Shown: in pieces, positions 25,569 through 35,207 of the stretch
How the letters are laid out: each line of letters starts with the position of its first letter
Position numbering within the stretch: position 1 is the stretch's first letter
From: Terriglobia bacterium
GTDB taxonomy: Bacteria > Acidobacteriota > Terriglobia > Terriglobales > Acidobacteriaceae
Reading direction: 5' to 3'
Assembly (NCBI GenBank): GCA_021324365.1
Contig: JAJPJE010000070.1
Location: forward strand, 1-64,000
Length of the DNA: 64,000 bases
Made by a program: the position numbers and the translations under genes
The notes under the pieces: model-generated
Databases searched by the model: none
What the model saw: the letters and a program-made list of their open reading frames with translations, nothing else
Told to the model about the DNA's origin: nothing

Positions 25569-26045
25569 TCACTTCAGGTGATAAAAAATGCCGAGAATAG
25601 CGCCGAATACCGCGTGTGACAGGAAGATTGCGAATGGCGTGCGCGCGCCATAGTTCAGCGCCAGGAAACCAGGCGGTTCCAGCAGGTTCGCCGATTCGGG
25701 CCCGTGCTGCTCGCTGGCCATTCGAGGATGCAGTCCGGGTAGAAGATTAACCACCGCAACCAGCAGGAATACCGCCTGGACCAGGCCGATAATGACTCCG
25801 CGCCACCATCCCGTTTCATGCAATGCTTCGAAGATTAGAACGTAGACTAAGGAGAAACCCCAGCCCCAGAATACATGGATAAAAAAACCGTACAGCTTCG
25901 CCCTGTCGCGGTCGGGAGTGATCATCGTTCCCAGCAGGTACGGCATGTTCATGCGCGTCAATCCGAGTCCCTGTGTCACCTCGCTGATCGTGGTCAGCAC
26001 CAGCGTTGCCAGAAAACCCCATAGCAGCCAACTCGACCAGTTCAT
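25569..26045 (-). CDS. Four-helix membrane protein, 158 aa
   Basis: Hydrophobic segments near 5-22, 50-70, 82-105 and 135-155 with little between. The segments LLWGFLATLVLTTISEVTQG and LNYGARTPFAIFLSHAVFGA belong to an uncharacterised family seen in Acidobacteria. Its ATG overlaps the TGA of the GH15 gene by four bases, so it is translationally coupled and may be functionally tied to it. The function is unknown. Confidence 0.75.
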   Translation of the reverse strand: MNWSSWLLWGFLATLVLTTISEVTQGLGLTRMNMPYLLGTMITPDRDRAKLYGFFIHVFWGWGFSLVYVLIFEALHETGWWRGVIIGLVQAVFLLVAVVNLLPGLHPRMASEQHGPESANLLEPPGFLALNYGARTPFAIFLSHAVFGAILGIFYHLK

Positions 26046-27946
26046 GCGCTCATTTTCCCCAAAGCTTTGCGATCAGTATTTGTCGCCATCTGATTTCTCT
26101 TCTCTGCCGGATGTGCTTCTCCGCGCGCACGCTCTTTGAGCGACAGCGCCGCGCTGATCAAGCCTACATGCGTAAATGCCTGAGGGAAGTTACCCAACGC
26201 GCTGCCGGTTCTCGGATCAATCTCTTCGGCAAAAAGTCCCAGATCGTTCTGGTAACTCACGAGCTGCTCAAACGCACGATGCGCTTCATCCAGCGTTCCC
26301 CCGCCAATACTTAGAAACTCCGAGCCCCAGAATCCGCAGATGCCAAACGCGCCCTCCGGGGGATTACGCTTATATCGGTATAAAAGATGATCTCCGGCGC
26401 CAAGTTCGCGTCGCACGGCTTTGTACGTGCTCTGCATACGCGAAGAATTAGCCCTTTCGAACCCATACCATGGAATCCGCAGCAGGGTAGAATCAACATC
26501 TTTCCCATCTAACACGCTGACATAACTTCGCATGTCTTCATTCCATGCCCGCTGCTCGATCTCATCGCGAATCCGCTGCCGTTCCCGCTCGAACAACGCC
26601 TGCGGCAGCGATTTGATGCACTTTTTCGAATGCAACTCGAGCAAGCGGTCCAGTGCCGTCCAGCACATGAGACGTGAATGCGTGTGATCTTTTTGTCCCG
26701 AACGTGGCTCCCAAATACCCTCGTCCGGACGATTCCAGTTGTCGGCCACATATTTGCCGAATCCAACCAGTACCTTCTGCATCGTGCGATCAAAACCGCC
26801 CCCGGCACGCGCAAACTGCGCGGCAGCATCGATGACTTCGCCATATGTATCCAACTGCAGTTGGCTGCGTGCTCCGTTACCGATTCGCACCGGCCTGGAA
26901 TCGCAATACCCGCTAAGAAAGGAGAGTTCCCGCTCGTGAGGTACGTTTTCGCCGAAAACGTCGTACATGACGCGCAGTTCAGGTTGCGTAAGGCGAGTTG
27001 CGATCAGAAGCCACGTAAGGAAGCTCTCCGCTTCCGCCGTGTACCCCAACCCGAGCAGAGCGCGAATCGTAAGTGACGCGTCTCGCAACCAGCAATAACG
27101 ATAGTCCCAGTTCAAAGAGCTCCCGATGATCTCTGGCAACGACGTCGTCGCTGCCGCCATGATCGCCCCCGAGGGCGAATAGGCCAGCAGCTTCAACGCC
27201 AGTGCGCTTCGCATTACAGACTCACGGTACGGTCCATCGTACGACGACTTATCCACCCACTGCTGCCACCATTGCACAGAACGCTCGATCCACTCGGAAA
27301 GATGCTTGCCTAACGCAGGAAGCACGCTGGGCGCTCCTTCCGTATACGTAAAAACGAACTCCAGCCTCTCTCCAGCCTTCAAACGAAACTTGCCGAAGGC
27401 TCGATCCCGCTCAAAAGATAACGGAAGGCTGCTGCGCAACCAGTAGGCGCCTCGGCCTACTTCCATGCGTAATCCCAGCTTGCCGCTGTCGCGGATTCGC
27501 ACAGCGTCTCTGCCGTACCAGGCACGGGGCCGAAAATCGACCTCTATTTCCACCTCTCCACTGACGCATCGCATCTCGCGAATTACTTCGTGATCAGGAA
27601 TCAGAATGGTTCGTCTGAACGCCTCGGACGCGGCGGGCATTAGATCGGTTAGCGATGCTTTTCCGGAATTACAGTAAAAGTGGGTCTGTAGAACGTTTGA
27701 ATCACGAATATAACTGCGCTTTACTTCAAATGGCTCGGCGGGAGCAATGGACCAGTGGCCGCCGCGCTCCGGGTCCAGTAGGGCGGCGAAAATAGAGGGG
27801 CTGTCAAATCGCGGCCAGCATAGCCAGTCAATGGATCCGGTTTTGGACACCAGAGCAGCCGATCGGCAGTCCCCGATAATCCCATAATCCTGAATTTTAT
27901 GGGCAGATGGTGTGCGTTTATCCACTTGCGGTAAGTAGTCGTCCAC
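26042..27946 (-). CDS. Glycoside hydrolase family 15 (glucoamylase/trehalase-like), about 634 aa
   Basis: A cytoplasmic alpha-glucan or trehalose hydrolase. IQDYGIIGDCRSAALVSKTG, SIDWLCWPRFDSPSIFAALL opens the N-terminal beta domain. The (alpha/alpha)6 barrel has SLNWDYRYCWLRDASLTIRA, the catalytic Glu in GIWEPR and the second acid in FAEEIDP. I start at GTG 27946 (VDDYLPQ), which matches the usual length. The frame remains open to 28030 through an 18-bp repeat that would add an odd MLWVRL sequence twice, so the true start is uncertain. Partner of the membrane gene downstream. Confidence 0.88.
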   Translation of the reverse strand: MDDYLPQVDKRTPSAHKIQDYGIIGDCRSAALVSKTGSIDWLCWPRFDSPSIFAALLDPERGGHWSIAPAEPFEVKRSYIRDSNVLQTHFYCNSGKASLTDLMPAASEAFRRTILIPDHEVIREMRCVSGEVEIEVDFRPRAWYGRDAVRIRDSGKLGLRMEVGRGAYWLRSSLPLSFERDRAFGKFRLKAGERLEFVFTYTEGAPSVLPALGKHLSEWIERSVQWWQQWVDKSSYDGPYRESVMRSALALKLLAYSPSGAIMAAATTSLPEIIGSSLNWDYRYCWLRDASLTIRALLGLGYTAEAESFLTWLLIATRLTQPELRVMYDVFGENVPHERELSFLSGYCDSRPVRIGNGARSQLQLDTYGEVIDAAAQFARAGGGFDRTMQKVLVGFGKYVADNWNRPDEGIWEPRSGQKDHTHSRLMCWTALDRLLELHSKKCIKSLPQALFERERQRIRDEIEQRAWNEDMRSYVSVLDGKDVDSTLLRIPWYGFERANSSRMQSTYKAVRRELGAGDHLLYRYKRNPPEGAFGICGFWGSEFLSIGGGTLDEAHRAFEQLVSYQNDLGLFAEEIDPRTGSALGNFPQAFTHVGLISAALSLKERARGEAHPAEKRNQMATNTDRKALGKMSA

Positions 27947-27989
27947 TCCTACTAGATGAGCCGGGCAGACGAAGATGATGCCAACCGGC

Positions 27990-28031
27990 AGTCGTACCCA
28001 CAACATCGTGCTTAGTCGTACCCACAACATC
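27990..28031. repeat. 18-bp direct repeat, period 24
   Basis: AGTCGTACCCACAACATC occurs at 27990-28007 and 28014-28031. It lies in the short gap between GT39 and GH15 on the minus strand, and each copy carries an in-frame ATG for the GH15 frame. Confidence 0.85.
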
Positions 28032-28036
28032 CGCGC

Positions 28037-29668
28037 TTAAGGTTGCGAACCCGGTTCGGCCTTCTGCATCCAGTACAAGTCCAGCTTCTGCGGCACATCT
28101 TCGCCCAGCTTCAGCGCGCTCCAACCCGGGGCCATCTTCTGGGCTTCGTCTATTTTTCCTTGCGGAACAACAAGGATGTGAGGCAATTGCGGAATCTCGC
28201 CATTCTGATAATTCAGAATTTGCTCATTGCGGTAAAAGTTGAGCCCATACTGGATTTCACGTTTTACGCCGTACACCGCTACCGGAGCCCGTGCGGGTTC
28301 CATGCTATGAATTTCTGCTGCCAGCAACCGTGTTGACAAGTGAAGATCCATAACCGGCGCACCCATCTTGATTAGAAAAGCCATCCCCAGTACCACCGGC
28401 ACTAGTGTCATAAGCCGTAACGCGGCCACCCCGCGCAGCATCATCACGACAATCATGACTAGTGCAATGGCGGCTCCCACGATCCCTGCTGCCACAATGG
28501 CCCCCGAGATCGGTTTCACTCGCGAGATCCAAAACCACACCAGCAGCGCCCCGGAAAGCATGGTGCCACTCAACAGCGAATGCAGGATCACAAGCACTAC
28601 CGGAGCCCGGCGCGACTGCTCCCGCTTCTGGAGAAGGTAGTCGGCCAGAAGAATTCCGAAAGCGGGGATCGCCGGGAGTATGTAACCAGGCAGCTTCGAT
28701 TCCGAAATCGAGAAGAAAACAATGGGCAGCACTCCCCAGAGCAGCAGAAACAGTTCGAAGGTCGCTGCACCTCCCAACCGAACCTGCACGACCCGGCGCA
28801 CGCTCCGGAATAGCGCGATCAGAACAACGATGGTCCAGGGGAGCACGGAAATCAGCAGCACAGGAATGAAATACCACCAGGGTTGCTGATGCTGGAACAT
28901 GTTCGTCCCGAACCGTGCCAGATTGTGCTCCAACAAGAAGACGCGCAGGAACTGCGGATTTCGCACTTGCACCAACACGTACCAGGGCAGCATCACGGCA
29001 AAGTACAAGGCCAGTCCGGGAGCCCACAACATTCGCCCGAGCACTTTAAAGTCACGCAACAGCGCGCAGAACACCACAACGATCAGAAGTGCCAGGAACG
29101 GTGCCACCGGACCTTTGGCCAATGTCGCCAGTGCCAGGAAGATGTATGCTGTAGCGAGCCAGCGCTTCTGGTCAGTTTCCAGCCAGACATACCATGCCAA
29201 TAGGGAGATGCCGAACATGGACGCAAGCGGCATGTCGGTCGAAGCGGCGCGAGCAAACCCGATGATGCTGACGGAAGTTGCGACAATCAGCGCGCCATCC
29301 ACCTGCGATCCTGGACGAAACCGCCGTAAAAACAAGTACACCGCGAGCACCAACCCACTGGCCATCACTGCCGATGGCATTCGCGCTGCCCAGTCGCTGA
29401 CCCCAAACGCCATGTACGACAACATGGCGCCCCAATAATAGAAAATTGGCTTCTCCAGCCACGCGGAGCCGTTCAGGACAGGCGTCACCCAATCATGACG
29501 GGCAAGCATCTCGCGGGCGATCTGTGCATAACGAGGCTCGTCAGCCCCAACCAGCCCGAAGCTCCCGAGTCCGTAAAAGAAGAGGAACGCACAGAATCCC
29601 ACCACCGTAACCGACTCCACAATCATCGCTGAAATCGGCTGCTTTGATGCGGCTTTTGATTCACTCAT
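28037..29668 (-). CDS. GT39/ArnT-like dolichyl-phosphate-type glycosyltransferase, 543 aa
   Basis: A multi-pass membrane transferase that moves a sugar from a polyprenyl-phosphate donor. The first periplasmic loop has the catalytic acid pair region LVGADEPRYAQIAREMLARH followed by WVTPVLNGSAWLEKPIFYYW, a hallmark of the ArnT/PMT superfamily. About 11-12 hydrophobic helices follow, then a soluble C-terminal domain (about 430-543). The usual substrate (lipid A arabinose, mannose, other) cannot be told. Its Shine-Dalgarno sequence lies in the hairpin at 29674-29700. Confidence 0.88.
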   Translation of the reverse strand: MSESKAASKQPISAMIVESVTVVGFCAFLFFYGLGSFGLVGADEPRYAQIAREMLARHDWVTPVLNGSAWLEKPIFYYWGAMLSYMAFGVSDWAARMPSAVMASGLVLAVYLFLRRFRPGSQVDGALIVATSVSIIGFARAASTDMPLASMFGISLLAWYVWLETDQKRWLATAYIFLALATLAKGPVAPFLALLIVVVFCALLRDFKVLGRMLWAPGLALYFAVMLPWYVLVQVRNPQFLRVFLLEHNLARFGTNMFQHQQPWWYFIPVLLISVLPWTIVVLIALFRSVRRVVQVRLGGAATFELFLLLWGVLPIVFFSISESKLPGYILPAIPAFGILLADYLLQKREQSRRAPVVLVILHSLLSGTMLSGALLVWFWISRVKPISGAIVAAGIVGAAIALVMIVVMMLRGVAALRLMTLVPVVLGMAFLIKMGAPVMDLHLSTRLLAAEIHSMEPARAPVAVYGVKREIQYGLNFYRNEQILNYQNGEIPQLPHILVVPQGKIDEAQKMAPGWSALKLGEDVPQKLDLYWMQKAEPGSQP

Positions 29669-29673
29669 GCGCC

Positions 29674-29700
29674 GGCGCCCTTTAAAGAAAACAGGGCGCC
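29674..29700 (-). promoter_or_regulatory. Hairpin covering the GT39 ribosome binding site
   Basis: On the minus-strand RNA: GGCGCCCU, 11-nt loop ending UUUAA, AGGGCGCC, five bases, AUG. The 8-bp GC-rich stem includes the only purine-rich sequence (AAAGGG) that could serve as ribosome binding site, so translation would be low unless the stem is opened. Confidence 0.5.
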
Positions 29701-29844
29701 TGGAGCCGTTCGACTTTTAGAGACGTTCAAGTTTCCTCATTCTGGGGTTGGCGGTCGGAAACATACGCTATTGTACTGTTCTGCTCTGGCCGTCCCGACA
29801 TAGTGGGCAGCCCGTGTCGTCGGCTGGTACAATTTTGGGCACGA

Positions 29845-30117
29845 ATGCACCCTGCCATGGAATCCGCAACCCAATTCAAACCTGGTGATCGCTGGGTAGC
29901 CGAACTTACCGCAAGGTCACTAGTGCTGGTGGCTTCGCATAACATCTATCGACGTTGGACCGTCACCATTTACAACCAGAAAAGCCAGTCATATCTGTTC
30001 GAAGTGCATGACGAAGAGACGCTCGAAGGCGCCATGAAATACGCCGAAGGCTACGTTTGCGGAGCCTTGCACGAAGAGCTTGGACCGTTTCACTGGAAAT
30101 TGCAGTCCGACCAGTAA
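29845..30117 (+). CDS. Small hypothetical protein, 90 aa
   Basis: Composition is that of a real protein: ATQFKPGDRWVAELTARSLV, RRWTVTIYNQKSQSYLFEVH, and an EETLEGAMKYAEGYVCGALH helix. No signal or membrane segment. The start is ATG 29845 or the ATG at 29857; neither has a strong ribosome binding site, and a TACAAT box lies only about 12 bp before the first, so its mRNA may have almost no leader. It sits alone on the plus strand inside the minus-strand translation operon region, three bases from the end of nrnA. No family recognised. Confidence 0.65.
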   Translation: MHPAMESATQFKPGDRWVAELTARSLVLVASHNIYRRWTVTIYNQKSQSYLFEVHDEETLEGAMKYAEGYVCGALHEELGPFHWKLQSDQ

Positions 30118-30120
30118 ACC

Positions 30121-31101
30121 TCAGCGCGGCCACTGGCTGCGTTTCTGCACGCCGGTGTTCGTCTCACCCATAATGCGAAACTGGGCCAGCACTCTCTCGA
30201 CGGCCACGGAAAGCGGGCCATCGAGCGAGAGCCCACTGGCGCAATTGTGACCTCCACCGCCAAAACGTTCCGCCACCTCAGATACATCGATGGACCCTTT
30301 ACTGCGCAAACTTACCCGGAAGCGACCATCGCCCAGCTCGCGGAAGAATACGGCCACCTCCACTCCCTGGATGGCCAGCGCGTAGTTCACCAGCCCTTCA
30401 CAGTCTTCGTCGACAGCATCGACGCGCTCCATCTGTTCCCGCGTCACGTACATCCACGTTAACCGGCCCTCGCGATGCATGTTTGATAGCGCCGTCCCCA
30501 GTAGCCGCATTTTGGAAGCTGAATGGGAGAAGTAAACGCCTTGCGCAATGCGTGCGGGATCGGCTCCGTATTCGACCAACTGCTTGGCGAGCTCGAAAGT
30601 GTTCTGGTTCGTGCCCACGAAGCAGAACGATCCGGTATCCGTAAGAATAGCGGTGTAAAGGCACGTCGCGATTTCCGGCGTAATCCGCACGTTGGCCTGG
30701 TTGGCCAGCCAGAAAATCATCTCAGCTGTTGCGCAAGCGCTCGGCTCAATCCAGTTCACGTGGCCGAACGGTTTCCCGGTTGCGTGATGATCGATATTAA
30801 TCAGGAACTGCCGATCGAGCCCTTGCAGTCGCGTCCGCTGAACGCTGTCGCATTCAAACAGAATGGCGGCCTGGTATTGGCCATTCAGCGAAGATGCCTG
30901 CACCACCCTGTCGGCAAATGGAAGATGGCTATAGATGCGAGGAATAGGATCGTACAAAACAACTTCGGCCCGCTTACCGAGATGGTTAAGAATTCCGCAG
31001 CAAGCCAATGCTGATCCCACCGCATCGCCATCCGGACGGGCATGCGACGTGAGGACGAAGCAGTCTCGCTTTTCGATCGCCTGCAGAACTTCGTGCAGCA
31101 T
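30121..31101 (-). CDS. nrnA: DHH/DHHA1 phosphoesterase NrnA, 326 aa
   Basis: Degrades short RNAs (nanoRNAs) and in many bacteria dephosphorylates pAp. Manganese-binding motifs: SHARPDGDAVGSALA (motif I), ECDS (motif II, the family often has D-x-D), NIDHHATG (DHH, motif III) and LTDTGSFCF (motif IV). The DHHA1 domain ends in the GGGGHNCASG signature. The last gene of the rimP-nusA-infB-DUF503-rbfA-nrnA order common in bacteria. About 57 bp separate it from rbfA. Confidence 0.92.
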   Translation of the reverse strand: MLHEVLQAIEKRDCFVLTSHARPDGDAVGSALACCGILNHLGKRAEVVLYDPIPRIYSHLPFADRVVQASSLNGQYQAAILFECDSVQRTRLQGLDRQFLINIDHHATGKPFGHVNWIEPSACATAEMIFWLANQANVRITPEIATCLYTAILTDTGSFCFVGTNQNTFELAKQLVEYGADPARIAQGVYFSHSASKMRLLGTALSNMHREGRLTWMYVTREQMERVDAVDEDCEGLVNYALAIQGVEVAVFFRELGDGRFRVSLRSKGSIDVSEVAERFGGGGHNCASGLSLDGPLSVAVERVLAQFRIMGETNTGVQKRSQWPR

Positions 31102-31158
31102 TCCTGGAACCTTGGCTCGTAATCGACCCTTGCAAGCTCCGCTACCACAACTTAGATG

Positions 31159-31521
31159 CTATCGACCGCGCTTCTTCGAGCGCTTCAAAAGTTCCTCAAT
31201 TCTAGACTCAATTTGATCCGATCTGTCCAGACGGAAAAACAGTTCCGGCGCATGCCTTAAACGAAGCCGATCCACGATTTCATGTCGGATGTAGCCCACG
31301 GCGGATTCAAGGCCTTTGAGGCTCTCCTTGGCTTCTTCTTCTGTACCAGTAACTGCAACCAGCACATGCGCCGACTTACCGTCGGGTGCCAGTTGCACAT
31401 CGTTCACCGTTACCAGTCCTATGCGCGGATCACCGAGCTCGCCTTCGACAATGGTTGCGATCTCTTCTTTCAGTGCTTCGCTCAAACGTTCCCGATGATG
31501 TTGTTGTGCTCTGTTTTCCAT
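31159..31521 (-). CDS. rbfA: Ribosome-binding factor A
   Basis: A KH-like 30S maturation factor that binds near the 5' end of 16S rRNA. Family features: RERLSEALKEEIATIVEGEL, DPRIGLVTVNDVQLAPDGKS, and the final RHAPELFFRLDRSDQIESRI followed by a basic tail. 120 residues is normal length. Downstream of the DUF503 gene in the translation operon. Confidence 0.95.
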   Translation of the reverse strand: MENRAQQHHRERLSEALKEEIATIVEGELGDPRIGLVTVNDVQLAPDGKSAHVLVAVTGTEEEAKESLKGLESAVGYIRHEIVDRLRLRHAPELFFRLDRSDQIESRIEELLKRSKKRGR

Positions 31522-31654
31522 CTCGTCGTAGCGCCGGCAGCCTGCCCTGAACAGTCGAAGGGTCCCGCCGGCTGTTGCGCGAGCATCCTCGCCCGCATTC
31601 TGAATTTCAGATTACTCCTGTGGTCGACGCGAACTTTCGATTGAAACTCGACAG

Positions 31655-31963
31655 CTACTCGCCTCCAGCCACCCCATCGAGAATCTCGAGATACGAATCC
31701 ACTACCTCGCCGCCCGCATTATTCGCGATGCGCGTCGCCGCCCGCTCTACTTTATCCATTAAACCTTGCAGATAGTCGCGAGACTCGGAAACGCTCACTA
31801 CGCCAATCGTCGCGCGCTGCCATAGATTAGTTTGATCGAGTTCTGCAACCGCGACATTAAATCCCGCTCTCAGCTTGTCCTTCACGCTTCGCACCACCTG
31901 CCGCTTGTCTTTCAGCGAAGCCGCAGTTTCAATACGAATTTCTAAAGTCAAATGCGCAATCAT
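31655..31963 (-). CDS. DUF503 domain protein, 102 aa
   Basis: MIAHLTLEIRIETAASLKDK followed by RQVVRSVKDKLRAGFNVAVAE and a W-Q-R-A-T-I-G segment is the DUF503 (YlxP-like) family, about 90-100 residues, regularly found between infB and rbfA. I start at ATG 31963; the frame runs on to 32077 but the added 38 residues are not family-like. YlxP has been implicated in ribosome assembly in Gram-positive bacteria, and a related role is inferred from context. Confidence 0.88.
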   Translation of the reverse strand: MIAHLTLEIRIETAASLKDKRQVVRSVKDKLRAGFNVAVAELDQTNLWQRATIGVVSVSESRDYLQGLMDKVERAATRIANNAGGEVVDSYLEILDGVAGGE

Positions 31964-32114
31964 TTGTGGCGCGGAAGCCCCCGCCCGCGTTGGTGCATCT
32001 GGTGCCCGACATCTTGCCTCATTTGGCAGATGTCGGAAACTCACCACCGACCATGACGCAAAGATAAAGGCCAGCATCAGCCGCTTTCGCTGCTCAACAC
32101 TGGCCTGAACTTAT

Positions 32115-35102
32115 TTAAGCGATTGCCTCGGCGGCAACCTTCTCTGTCACGAATGCCTCGATGACATCACCAACCTTCACGTCACCGTACCCGGCAATCG
32201 CGATACCGCATTCCATGCCGTTGCGGACTTCCGCGGCATCTTCCTTGAAGCGCCGCAGCGAGCCGACCTTGCCTTTGAAGACCTGCACGTTGTCGCGTAG
32301 CAGGCGAACTTCGGAGTCGCGCTTGATAATCCCATCGAGCACATAACAGCCGGCTACCGTTCCCACCTTCGGGATGCGGAACGTATCGCGAACTTCCGCG
32401 CGTCCCTGGTAGGTTTCCTTGATCACTGGTTCGAGCAGGCCTGTCATCGCCTTCTTGATCTCGTCCTGCAGTTCGTAAATGATCGAGTGCAGCCGGATAT
32501 CGACCTTCTCCTGCTCGGCCAGTTCCTGCGCCATGCGTTCCGGACGCACATTGAAGCCGATGATGATCGCATCCGAAGCCGACGCCAGCAGCACGTCACC
32601 TTCATTGATCGCGCCCACGCCGCTGCGCAGGATCTTGATCTTCACCCGCTCGTTCGAAAGCTTCGTGAGCAGGTCGTTGAGCACTTCCACCGAGCCCTGC
32701 ACATCGCCCTTGAGGATGATCGAGAGCTCTTTTACGCCTTCGTTCTTGATCTGCTCGGCCAGGCCTTCCAGCGAAACGCGCGAACTCTTCGCCAGTGTCG
32801 CTTCACGAGCTTTCTGTTGGCGATACTCGGCGACACCTACGGCCTTATCGCGATCGCCAACCTGAATGAAGTTATCCCCGGCTTGCGGCAAACCTTCGAG
32901 TCCGAGGATTTCGACCGGAGTTGATGGTCCGGCCTCGTCGAGCGCGTTGCTCCATTCGTCGAACATGGCGCGCACGCGGCCGAAAACGTTGCCAACCACG
33001 AAGTATTCGCCGGTCTTGAGCGTACCGTTCTGCACCAGCACGGTCGCAACCGGTCCGCGTCCCCGATCGAGCTTCGCTTCCAGCACAACGCCAGACGCAG
33101 GACGATCCGGATTGGCCTTCAGATCCTGCAGATCGGCAACGAGACAAATCATTTCCATCAGCAGATTGAGATTGGTCTTCTTCTTCGCCGAGACCTCGAC
33201 GAATACCGTCTGACCGCCCCAGTCTTCCGGCATAAGGCCGCGATCGGCGAGTTGCTTCTTCACGCGTTCGGGCAGTGCTTCCGGCTTATCGATCTTGTTC
33301 ACCGCAACGATGATCGGCACGTTTGCCGCGCGCGCGTGATCAATAGCTTCCAATGTCTGCGGCATCACGCCGTCATCCGCTGCTACAACCAGCACGACGA
33401 TGTCGGTGACCTTCGCTCCGCGCGAACGCATGCGGGTAAACGCTTCGTGGCCCGGCGTGTCGAGAAACACAATCTGGCGTCCGTATGCCGGCGAATCCGG
33501 ATCATTGATCGTGACCTTGTACGCGCCAATGTGCTGCGTAATACCACCCGCTTCCCCCTCTGCAACCGAAGCGTGTCGGATCGCGTCGAGCAGGCTGGTT
33601 TTGCCGTGATCGACGTGGCCCATGATGGTGACCACTGGCGAGCGTGGAATTAGGGCCTGCGCGGCTTCTTCCGGAGTGCCTTCTGAAGCCATGTCCTTCT
33701 CGGCCTGCTGCTCGAAAGTGATGACACTGGTATCGGCACCGAACTGCCGCGACATATCCGACGCCAACTCTGCGTCGAGCGTCTGGTTGATGGTGGCGAA
33801 TACGCCCCGAGCCAATAAGCGGGCAATCAGGTCCTTCGCGCGAATGCCCAGCTTCTCGGCAAGGTCTTTTACGCTGATACCTTCAGCGATTGTGATAGTC
33901 CGCGTGATTGGAAGCGGCTCGTTCGAAATCACCATGCGTGGTGGTGGAACGAAACCCTTCATTGGGCCTTCCTTCACACCACGGGGGATATATCGCTGTC
34001 CCGGTCGCCGCGATGGTGCTGGTCTTCCCGCGGGACGCCCTGTCGGCGGTGGCGGAACAGCACCAATGCCGCCGCCCATCGGACGTGCGCCGGTTGGAGC
34101 TGAACGCGTCGGATGCATCGGGCGGCGTTCACCCGGACGCAGTGGCGGGCGATTGCCCATCGGAGCACCCTGTCCACCTTGCGGACGCGGGCGTTGGAAA
34201 ATCGGCTGACCGGGGACTGGACGTCCACCTTGCGGGCGCGCACCCGGCGTGCTGCTGGCTGCCGGATTCACCGGACGCACCGGCGCGGAATACACCGGCC
34301 GTGGTCCAGTCTGCGGAACAATCAGCCGCCGAATTGGCTGGCCCGGGACCGGGCGCACCGGCTGCCCGGGTCCACCTTGTGGAGGACGCTGCGCCGGAGC
34401 GCTGGGGGTAGCCGCTGGTGGCTTTGCAGCGGCTGCAGGAGCTGCGGGTTCTGCGGCTGGCTTTGCCGGCTCCACTGGCGCTGTCGGCTCTGGCGCTTTC
34501 GCAGCTGGAGGCGGAGACGGCACAACAATACGGGGCGCTTGCCGTGGCTGTGGCGTAATCAGTCGCGGAGCCGGTGCCTGCTGGGCGGGAATAGTCTCCG
34601 TACTCTCGGGCTCCGGCGCCGGTTTGCTTGCAACTGGCTCTTCGACCGCGGGGGCACTCGCGGGAGCTGCGGCCTCGACTTGCGGCTTCGGTGGAGCAGG
34701 CGGCATGACCGGCTTCTGCACGGTGGGAACCGCCGGCGTAGTCACAACCGCAGGACGCGGCGGCTCCGGCGGCTTCACTGCCGGACGCGCCGGTACTGCT
34801 GGAGCTTCTGTCTTCTGATGAATTGCCTTCAGGACGTCGCCAGGGCGCGAGATGTGCGACAGGTCGAACTTCGGCTTCAGTTCGTCTTCGCCATTCGACC
34901 GCGACGTGTGGGCTCTGGGCTGCCCGCCATTTCCATCAGAGTGCCCTTTTAGACGGGCTTTGACCCTCTCCGCCTCTTCGACCGTAATCGAGCTCGAGTG
35001 GGTCTTCTTTTCAGTTACGCCTACCTCTGGCAGGACATCGAGAATAGCTTTGCTTTTAACTTCGAGATCCCTCGCCAGATCGTTGATTCGAATCTTATCC
35101 AT
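32115..35102 (-). CDS. infB: Translation initiation factor IF-2, 995 aa
   Basis: Brings fMet-tRNA to the 30S subunit with [23 protein letters not shown] is the N-terminal IF2 domain. Residues about 60-390 are a long Pro/Ala/Gln/Gly-rich linker, common in acidobacterial IF-2. A second IF2_N-like region ([20 protein letters not shown]) precedes the G domain: [12 protein letters not shown] (about 492-503), [23 protein letters not shown]. Domains II, III and the C-terminal fMet-tRNA-binding domain follow. The linker accounts for the large shadow frames on the other strand. 105 bp after nusA. Confidence 0.97.
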   Translation of the reverse strand: MDKIRINDLARDLEVKSKAILDVLPEVGVTEKKTHSSSITVEEAERVKARLKGHSDGNGGQPRAHTSRSNGEDELKPKFDLSHISRPGDVLKAIHQKTEAPAVPARPAVKPPEPPRPAVVTTPAVPTVQKPVMPPAPPKPQVEAAAPASAPAVEEPVASKPAPEPESTETIPAQQAPAPRLITPQPRQAPRIVVPSPPPAAKAPEPTAPVEPAKPAAEPAAPAAAAKPPAATPSAPAQRPPQGGPGQPVRPVPGQPIRRLIVPQTGPRPVYSAPVRPVNPAASSTPGARPQGGRPVPGQPIFQRPRPQGGQGAPMGNRPPLRPGERRPMHPTRSAPTGARPMGGGIGAVPPPPTGRPAGRPAPSRRPGQRYIPRGVKEGPMKGFVPPPRMVISNEPLPITRTITIAEGISVKDLAEKLGIRAKDLIARLLARGVFATINQTLDAELASDMSRQFGADTSVITFEQQAEKDMASEGTPEEAAQALIPRSPVVTIMGHVDHGKTSLLDAIRHASVAEGEAGGITQHIGAYKVTINDPDSPAYGRQIVFLDTPGHEAFTRMRSRGAKVTDIVVLVVAADDGVMPQTLEAIDHARAANVPIIVAVNKIDKPEALPERVKKQLADRGLMPEDWGGQTVFVEVSAKKKTNLNLLMEMICLVADLQDLKANPDRPASGVVLEAKLDRGRGPVATVLVQNGTLKTGEYFVVGNVFGRVRAMFDEWSNALDEAGPSTPVEILGLEGLPQAGDNFIQVGDRDKAVGVAEYRQQKAREATLAKSSRVSLEGLAEQIKNEGVKELSIILKGDVQGSVEVLNDLLTKLSNERVKIKILRSGVGAINEGDVLLASASDAIIIGFNVRPERMAQELAEQEKVDIRLHSIIYELQDEIKKAMTGLLEPVIKETYQGRAEVRDTFRIPKVGTVAGCYVLDGIIKRDSEVRLLRDNVQVFKGKVGSLRRFKEDAAEVRNGMECGIAIAGYGDVKVGDVIEAFVTEKVAAEAIA

Positions 35103-35207
35103 TCCGCCTTTAAATCCCTCTCCGTGAATGTTCCCGCTAAGTCTTCATATCAACCTCACGGTCAAGTTTGTCTTGCTGCGCACGCCTTTCGGCCAGCGCC
35201 CTTCCGA

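Noticed and set aside
34113-34952. Long plus-strand frames opposite infB (also 34249-34818 and 33908-34411)
   Set aside because: Products of the Pro/Ala/Gly-rich linker of IF-2 read backwards; low-complexity Arg/Gly-rich.
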